Part shown: piece by piece, positions 59,199 to 64,000 of the stretch
How the letters are laid out: each line of letters opens with the position of its first letter
Position numbering within the stretch: position 1 is the first letter of the stretch
Notes under the pieces: generated by a model
The model's input: only the letters and a program-made list of their open reading frames with translations
What the model was told of the DNA's origin: nothing
The model's database searches: none
Position numbers and translations under genes: made by a program
Assembly: GCA_963665265.2 (NCBI GenBank)
Contig: OY762224.2
Span: forward strand, 3,534,001-3,598,000
DNA: 64,000 nucleotides
DNA from: CAXXHQ01 sp963665265
GTDB lineage: Bacteria; Planctomycetota; Planctomycetia; Pirellulales; Thermoguttaceae
Direction: 5' to 3'

Positions 59199-59611
59199 GC
59201 AGCAGCACCACGACGCAATTAGCGGATTCAATCGTTACCGCACTAAATGGCAAATTCAATTTAGGGGCAACTAGGGTACGTCTTCCGCAAATTAAGAAAT
59301 CAGACCTTTCCACATTGTCCGTATATGTCGTTCCGAGGGGACGAACAACCGAGATATTGAGCAGGGACGAAAATCACAAGACGCACAAAATAGAAATCGG
59401 CGTTATGCGATTGGTGACGGATATAAACTCAACAGCGAATGACTCGATTGACAAACAGGTGGAGGACATTACCGATTATCTATTAGGCTCTGATATAGGC
59501 GAATACACATGCTTGGAGGCTATTTCCGTTTTGGCGGACGAAAGCATTTTCGCCAAGGAACATCTGGCGGAAAACGTCTATACGTCGGTCATCATTACAT
59601 CATGGGAGTAG
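59195..59611 (+). CDS. Tail completion/terminator-like protein
   Basis: A 138-residue protein: helix (TQLADSIVTALNGKF), strands LSVYVVPRGRTTEIL and KIEIGVMRLV, helix DKQVEDITDYLLGSD and a final strand SVIITSWE. This order (helix, two strands, helix, strand) matches tail terminator proteins of siphophages, which stop tail-tube growth and join it to the head. Position fits. It overlaps the previous gene by 4 bases. Confidence 0.65.
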   Translation: MSSSTTTQLADSIVTALNGKFNLGATRVRLPQIKKSDLSTLSVYVVPRGRTTEILSRDENHKTHKIEIGVMRLVTDINSTANDSIDKQVEDITDYLLGSDIGEYTCLEAISVLADESIFAKEHLAENVYTSVIITSWE

Positions 59612-59612
59612 G

Positions 59613-59993
59613 ATGTTCGGTTTCACTTGGACGGACGAGACTAGTAAGGTAAACAAAAAGCTAGATGAAGCCTTGTATAATTCGATGACGCAGGCAGGGG
59701 CTTCGGTCAGATTAATTTCTAAGCGGTCTATAAGGTCATCTAAACGACCATCGGCTCCGGGTTCGCCTCCACATACCCAAACAAAAGCCTTACCGAAATC
59801 AATCTTGTATTTCTACGATAGAACCGCACGGACGGTAATCATAGGAACGGCTTTCAACCTTATAGGTTTATGCGGATGGTTACACGAAAAAGGGGCAACG
59901 TACAAAAACACGAAATTTGATAAGCGTGAATTTATGGCGCCGGCGTTAGAAAAAGCGGCTCCAAAACTACCCAATTATTGGAAAATCACATAG
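59613..59993 (+). CDS. Minor tail/neck protein (gp10-like)
   Basis: A 126-residue basic protein: helix LDEALYNSMTQAGASVRLISKRSIR, then SAPGSPPHTQTKALPKSILYFYDR, the P-G-x-P-P-H-x-x-T segment typical of HK97 gp10-type head-tail proteins, followed by GWLHEKGATY and REFMAPALEKAA, which are also family features. It begins two bases after the preceding stop and ends just before the tail-tube leader. In HK97 the homologue forms the neck ring. Confidence 0.78.
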   Translation: MFGFTWTDETSKVNKKLDEALYNSMTQAGASVRLISKRSIRSSKRPSAPGSPPHTQTKALPKSILYFYDRTARTVIIGTAFNLIGLCGWLHEKGATYKNTKFDKREFMAPALEKAAPKLPNYWKIT

Positions 59994-60000
59994 GAGATTA

Positions 60001-60420
60001 ATGGCATATACATTAGGAAAAAATTCCCTCTTATACCGAGGGACGGCGGGGACTAAGGCTTCTACCTTAGTCAATACGGTAATTAGCGTGAAAGAAAATG
60101 ACAGCATGGAGGAAGGGGATACTACGGCTAGAAATAGCGGGGACAACGAAACGTCCCTATCTTGTTTGCGAAGTTATTCCTTGGATATTGAAATGCTAGA
60201 AGACGACACGGACGCACATTATGGAGCGTTCAGAGCGGCGTATCTAGCCAATACGCCTATAGCTCTGTTGTGTATTAAACAAGAAGACGGCACGGGCGTC
60301 GACGGAGATTTTGTGATTTTGAACTTCAAACGAGCGTATGGGACTAAGGACGTAGCGAAGGTTAGTTTCTCGGCGAAATTAACTCTTTCTTCCCGTCTTC
60401 CTGTTTCTGTTGCGGGTTAA
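60001..60420 (+). CDS. Tail tube protein, copy A
   Basis: A 139-residue protein, likely the major tail tube subunit: LGKNSLLYRGTAGTKASTLV at the start, VKENDSMEEGDTTARNSGD, DIEMLEDDTDAHYGAFRAAY and VILNFKRAYGTKDVAKVSFSAKLT, a pattern of phage tail-tube beta-barrels (tt..v...e......v......g). It carries the same 20-base initiation sequence as the capsid gene (59992-60011). It is followed after 14 bases by a related gene. Confidence 0.72.
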   Translation: MAYTLGKNSLLYRGTAGTKASTLVNTVISVKENDSMEEGDTTARNSGDNETSLSCLRSYSLDIEMLEDDTDAHYGAFRAAYLANTPIALLCIKQEDGTGVDGDFVILNFKRAYGTKDVAKVSFSAKLTLSSRLPVSVAG

Positions 60421-60434
60421 TTACAAGGAGATTA

Positions 60435-60863
60435 ATGGCTAAACAAGCATTTAAGGGGCTGGTATATCATGGAACTACGGCTCTAAAAACAAATGAGTGG
60501 ACGTTAGACGACGGACGAGGGGAGCAGGACGTATCTATCAACGGATGCGAGTTTGCTTTGACCTTGGCGACATTGCGAAAGATTGCAATTTCTTTCAAGA
60601 TTTTATGGGACGAATCGGACGCAACCTTTTCCGCTCTTCATACCGAATACGTAAACCGAACTTCGGCAACGTATAAATGTATCTCTTTCCTTGACGCTAC
60701 TGGTACGGGCAACGGTCTTACAGGTAGTTGGCACATTTCTAAATTTAGTAATAGCCAAGACTCAAAAGGTCCGTTGTTCGCCGAAATCGAAATAGTTCCA
60801 ACCGGAGCTATTGCGGCTGTAGAAGCTTCTATAGTTTCTCCGTCACCTAATCCAGCTAACTAA
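60435..60863 (+). CDS. Tail tube-like protein, copy B
   Basis: A 142-residue protein of the same size and probable fold as the preceding one (FKGLVYHGTTALKTNEWTL; DGRGEQDVSINGCEFA; ISFKILWDESDATFSALHTEYVN; HISKFSNSQDSKGPLFAEIEIVP). It is not identical, so it may be a diverged duplicate used at the tube end or as a decoration. Leader AAGGAGATTAATGG again. It lies directly before the chaperone gene. Confidence 0.65.
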   Translation: MAKQAFKGLVYHGTTALKTNEWTLDDGRGEQDVSINGCEFALTLATLRKIAISFKILWDESDATFSALHTEYVNRTSATYKCISFLDATGTGNGLTGSWHISKFSNSQDSKGPLFAEIEIVPTGAIAAVEASIVSPSPNPAN

Positions 60864-60890
60864 CCACCAACACCAACAACAGGAGCATAT

Positions 60891-61343
60891 ATGAAATCGT
60901 TTATCGATTTAGAAAATCGTACTTGGAAATTTTCTATAAATATGGGTATGGTAAAAATTATCAAGTCCCGATTGGGTATTGATATTCTTTACGTCGGCGG
61001 GGACGAAAAGAAATCTATTTTTGAGATTATATCCGACCCCGTAAACTTCATCGACATTCTTTTTTTACTTTGCGAAGAACAAGCCGAAAAGCTAGGCGTT
61101 TCCGATTTGGATTTTGCCAAGGCTATAGACGGCACTATTTACGAAGATGCGTCATTCAAATTTCAGGAGGAACTTGTCGATTTTTTCCCCGAACGCCAGA
61201 AAAAACTTCTGGCGAAATTGCTAGAGCAAATGAAAAAAGTCAAACAAGCGACGATGACGGAAATCGAAGCGAAGATGGACGAGCAGATTTTGAAAATAGA
61301 GACGAGTTTGAAAGAGATTACCCCGGCGGACTCTATCAGTTAG
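60891..61343 (+). CDS. Tail assembly chaperone, short form (G-like)
   Basis: A 150-residue protein between tail-tube and tape-measure genes, the standard place of the tail chaperone pair. It starts with SFIDLENRTWKFSINMGMV, a family-like strand pair, then helical DILFLLCEEQAEKLGV and a charged coiled-coil end (QMKKVKQATMTEIEAKMDEQ). A second frame overlapping its 3' part extends to 61597, so a longer form by -1 frameshift is expected as in lambda G/GT. AGGAG stands before ATG 60891. Confidence 0.78.
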   Translation: MKSFIDLENRTWKFSINMGMVKIIKSRLGIDILYVGGDEKKSIFEIISDPVNFIDILFLLCEEQAEKLGVSDLDFAKAIDGTIYEDASFKFQEELVDFFPERQKKLLAKLLEQMKKVKQATMTEIEAKMDEQILKIETSLKEITPADSIS

Positions 61344-61597
61344 TCAACGAATTAGCGGGATTTATCGGGGTAAATCCCGACCCTCTTACTTATCGTGAAA
61401 TTCTCGATATGTTTGTAGGCAAGGATAAACACAATTGGGTTTATACATCTTGCATAATATCAGCTATATCGTCCGTATTCGGAGAGGGAAAGACGCCTAA
61501 CGAAATTAACCCCTATTTGCAAGACTATGCACCGAAAGATATAGTCATAAAACCAGAAGAACAAGCTATGTATTTTAGGGGGATTGCAGGAGGTTAA
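61238..61597 (+). CDS. Tail assembly chaperone, frameshift extension (T-like part)
   Basis: The -1 frame relative to the chaperone gene is open through 61597 with no own ribosome site. It reads DEFERDYPGGLYQLVNELAG, then VNPDPLTYREILDMFVGKDK and EINPYLQDYAPKD, a C-terminal domain typical of the T part of chaperones. A run of six A followed by G (61233-61239) in the short form is the best slippage site I see; the exact site is not proven. Its stop overlaps the tape-measure start (TAATG at 61595-61599). Confidence 0.7.
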   Translation, partial: SQTSDDDGNRSEDGRADFENRDEFERDYPGGLYQLVNELAGFIGVNPDPLTYREILDMFVGKDKHNWVYTSCIISAISSVFGEGKTPNEINPYLQDYAPKDIVIKPEEQAMYFRGIAGG

Positions 61598-63573
61598 TGG
61601 CTGGAAGCGAAATTAGAGCGGGTAAGGCGTTTGTTGAAATAGCCGAAAAAGGCTTCAAAGAAACGCAAGCTAAAATAAAAGCTATAGGTACTACCGCCAA
61701 AGAAACGGGCGAGAAAATATCTTCTCTAGGCAAAGGGCTTATTGGAATAGGTCTATCTGTTGCCGCCCCTATGGCTGCCGCCCTTCACATCTACGACGAA
61801 ATAGGCTCGAAAGCCTTGGACGGAGCCGCAAAAGCGAATATGTCCGTAGAAGCCTATACGGGGCTTGCATACGCTTTTGAGCAGACTGGAAATTCCGCCG
61901 AGGATTTGCAAGGGGCTTCCGCTAAGATGACTAAACATCTTGTAGAGGCTATAGGCGGTTCTCAAGAAGCTACGGACTCATTCGCAAAACTTGGACTATC
62001 TGCAGACTCTCTTTCTAAAATGTCTGCGGACAAACAATTTCTTAATATAGCCCAAGCTATATCTAAAGTAAAAGACCCTCTACAACAAGCTGCTGCCGCC
62101 CAAGCTATGTTTGGTAAATCTGGCATGGGTCTTCTTCCAACAATCAAAGACGGTGCCGAAGGGTTATCTCAACTGGTCGGACGAGCGAAAGAATTAGGTT
62201 ATAGCTTATCTGGCGAAGACGCTGGAGCCGCCGAGGAATTTGGCGACTTACTTTCCGATATTGGTCGTTCCGTCAAAATGGTCGCCTTTCATATTGGAGC
62301 CGCTCTTGCCCCGGTTTTGAAGCCGATGATAAATGACTTTTTAACCGTCTCTAAATCTACGATGGATTGGATAGGGCAAAATGCGGGTCTTATCGTCTCT
62401 ATTGGCAAATTTGCCGCAATCACAATCGGGGCTGGAGCCGCTCTATTCATTATCGGATCCGCAATAGCGGGTTTAGGGACGGTCATAACTGGGGCTGTAG
62501 GCGCCGTAGGAGCGATTATAAGCGGTATTATGACGTTCGGAGGCGTAATACTTGCCGTCGTATCATCGCCCATTACGTTAATCGTGGGAGCCGTTGCTGG
62601 GCTTGCTATTGCAATCGGCGAATTGGGTAGCACGGTCGGCGGTCAAACTGAAAGCATGGGGGAAATGTGGGGGAATATGTCCTCTGAGTTTGGCGGAGCC
62701 TGGAATCTAATAGTCGACTCTGTTATGAGCGGCAATCTATCTGGGGCTTTTGAAGCCGTATGGGGCTTAATCAAAGCCTTATGGGCGGAAGGCTGGGGTT
62801 ATCTCTCACAACAACTAACTAGCTTTACCGACGGCTGGGCGAACGTATGGAACGAGACGACGGGCTTTTTAGCCAAAGTTTGGACGGGGATAATATGGGT
62901 CATTGAAGATAGCTGGTCGGCTACTTGCGACGGCTTCAAACAAGCTTGGTATGCGACCGTGACCTATTTATCTGACGTTTGGGAAAGCTTCAAGACTGGA
63001 TTAGCCAAGGGTTGGTTATGGTTTAAGAACCTTATAGGGGTAATGAAAGACGAGGAGTACAACGCCGAGAAAAAGAAACTAGAGGAAGCTTCCGCACAAG
63101 TACACAAAGACAACGCCGATTGGGAAGATAAAAAATCAAAAGCCTCTACCCATTTAAGAAACAAAGAACGAAACGCATACGACAAAGAAACCTTCGGGAC
63201 GATGACGGCAATCGATGAAGACACGAAGAACGCACAAAAGGCAAGAGCTAAAGCAAGCGCTGACGCTCTAGCTAGAACTCATGCTAATACGGTTGCGGCA
63301 CGGGCTGATTTTGACCGAACGCAAAAAGAAATCAACGAAGAAAACAAAAAAGCGAAACAAAAGAAATCCGACGAAAAGGCTAAATCAATCCCAAAGAACG
63401 GAGAGGAAGGTTTAGCCCAAGTAGCTGAGGCGGCGAAAATCACATACAAGCATACCTCCGCAGGTACTTTCTCGGCTTTCGGCGTTGCCGGTCTAGGTAC
63501 GACGGACGTACAAATAGACCTTTTACGTCAAATTGCGAAGAACACGAAAGACAACAAGATAGTTGCGAAATAA
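61597..63573 (+). CDS. Tail tape measure protein
   Basis: A 658-residue protein that sets tail length. N-terminal coiled coil (EIAEKGFKETQAKIKAIG), a tape-measure domain (KANMSVEAYTGLAYAFEQTG; QAMFGKSGMGLLPTI), a hydrophobic centre (FAAITIGAGAALFIIGSAIA, GVILAVVSSPITLIVGAVAG), a Trp-rich stretch, and a charged coiled-coil C-terminal third (EEYNAEKKKLEEASAQVHKD). The tail ends in SAFGVAGLGTTDVQIDLLRQIAKNT. It is short compared with many siphophage tape measures, suggesting a short tail. AGGAGG precedes the TAATG junction. Confidence 0.88.
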   Translation: MAGSEIRAGKAFVEIAEKGFKETQAKIKAIGTTAKETGEKISSLGKGLIGIGLSVAAPMAAALHIYDEIGSKALDGAAKANMSVEAYTGLAYAFEQTGNSAEDLQGASAKMTKHLVEAIGGSQEATDSFAKLGLSADSLSKMSADKQFLNIAQAISKVKDPLQQAAAAQAMFGKSGMGLLPTIKDGAEGLSQLVGRAKELGYSLSGEDAGAAEEFGDLLSDIGRSVKMVAFHIGAALAPVLKPMINDFLTVSKSTMDWIGQNAGLIVSIGKFAAITIGAGAALFIIGSAIAGLGTVITGAVGAVGAIISGIMTFGGVILAVVSSPITLIVGAVAGLAIAIGELGSTVGGQTESMGEMWGNMSSEFGGAWNLIVDSVMSGNLSGAFEAVWGLIKALWAEGWGYLSQQLTSFTDGWANVWNETTGFLAKVWTGIIWVIEDSWSATCDGFKQAWYATVTYLSDVWESFKTGLAKGWLWFKNLIGVMKDEEYNAEKKKLEEASAQVHKDNADWEDKKSKASTHLRNKERNAYDKETFGTMTAIDEDTKNAQKARAKASADALARTHANTVAARADFDRTQKEINEENKKAKQKKSDEKAKSIPKNGEEGLAQVAEAAKITYKHTSAGTFSAFGVAGLGTTDVQIDLLRQIAKNTKDNKIVAK

Positions 63574-63581
63574 GGAGCTAA

Positions 63582-64000
63582 ATGATATGCCAACAAAAAG
63601 CTAAAGACGACGTTACTTATCAGACAAGCCCGCCAGGGATGACTATAACCTATAACGTCATAGGAGCAGGGACGGACGCCGACGCATACGCCGCAGTATA
63701 TTCTACTTGTTCTGCAACTAAGGTTCATCCCGCCTTAAATTGCGTCCTATCTCGCAAGGACGTATCTTTGACCCATAAGACGCCATGTACTGGCGGAAAT
63801 TTCTGGGAATCGACCGTCAAATACGAACTAGACCTATCTACGTTTAGCTTCGATTGTACAAACGAAAGTCAACACATAGTTAAATCACTTTCGACTATGC
63901 ACGCATACGGCAAATGCGGCAACGCAGACGCTTCTACGTCGGACTTCGGGCAAATGATAGGTTGGAACGACGAAGACTTTGACGGTTGTGATATTATCGT
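63582..64000 (+). CDS. Tail-associated protein, 3' end beyond window
   Basis: An open frame from ATG 63582 to the window edge, 139 residues seen, preceded by TAAGGAGCTAA, which uses the tape-measure stop codon as part of the ribosome site. Visible features: YNVIGAGTDADAYAAVYSTC, HPALNCVLSRKDVSL, WESTVKYELDLSTFSFDCTN, HIVKSLSTMHAYGKCG and FDGCDIIV. Regular strands and several Cys residues are seen; no exact family is named. By position it should be a distal tail or baseplate protein. Confidence 0.7.
   Translation, partial: MICQQKAKDDVTYQTSPPGMTITYNVIGAGTDADAYAAVYSTCSATKVHPALNCVLSRKDVSLTHKTPCTGGNFWESTVKYELDLSTFSFDCTNESQHIVKSLSTMHAYGKCGNADASTSDFGQMIGWNDEDFDGCDII

Overview
The window looks like a piece of a Planctomycetota chromosome (bases 1 to about 44,390) joined to the left part of an integrated tailed phage (about 44,390 to 64,000, running off the right edge). 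The host assignment is an inference from gene content: a hybrid type II secretion/type IV pilus cluster of planctomycetal layout, many secreted TPR proteins, very large membrane proteins of unknown function, and a Cys-rich beta-barrel-like secreted protein. No rRNA or ribosomal protein gene is present to fix the taxon. Host DNA is GC-rich. The phage part is visibly AT-richer, uses AGGAGG-type ribosome sites much more consistently, and packs its genes with ATGA/TAATG overlaps.

Host part. 1-5.8 kb (minus strand): a radical-SAM spore-photoproduct-lyase-like protein (cut by the window edge), a voltage-gated K+ channel, a stand-alone type I restriction R-subunit N-domain protein, UvrB, and a ComEA-like helix-hairpin-helix protein just upstream of uvrB. 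5.8-7.8 kb: a TPR lipoprotein with a clear terminator. 8.3-10.8 kb: a secreted GH30 glycosidase and NadC. 11-27.3 kb (plus strand): a secretion/pilus cluster with four pseudopilin-like proteins (I, J, K, H types), PilM, PilN, PilO, a PilP-like protein, a secretin, a TPR lipoprotein, then a sensor kinase, a receiver protein and a STAS protein, and finally the GspE/PilB ATPase and GspF/PilC platform protein. A strong promoter, a hairpin and a terminator sit in front of this cluster. 27.5-44.2 kb: nucleoside hydrolase, a second sensor kinase, several secreted proteins of unknown function, TerC, a transglutaminase-like/TPR protein, a Cys-rich secreted protein, a PPP-family phosphatase and a 1130-residue membrane protein.

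Phage part. The host/phage joint at about 44.39 kb carries a tRNA-Arg-like 5' fragment and a cluster of short repeats (candidate attachment region). A leftward PD-(D/E)XK-type nuclease faces a rightward gene array across a region rich in direct and inverted repeats. The rightward genes are: SprT-like metallopeptidase, SNase-like membrane protein, two small membrane proteins, a papain-like cysteine peptidase, a lipoprotein, small membrane/holin-like proteins (a candidate lysis cassette), an HNH-like remnant, two fibre-like proteins, a second nuclease, a tRNA with anticodon CAT, a tRNA-like RNA, a DNA methyltransferase, large terminase, a zinc ribbon protein and a sigma-region-2-like protein. 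The head and tail operon follows: gpW-like, portal, protease/scaffold, major capsid, head-tail connectors, two tail-tube-like proteins, a frameshifted tail chaperone, tape measure and a partial tail protein. An identical 20-bp sequence resembling a T7-type promoter (GACTC...CTATAGGGGA) stands before the first rightward gene and again before the head operon. No integrase, repressor or replication gene is seen; these would have to lie beyond the right edge.
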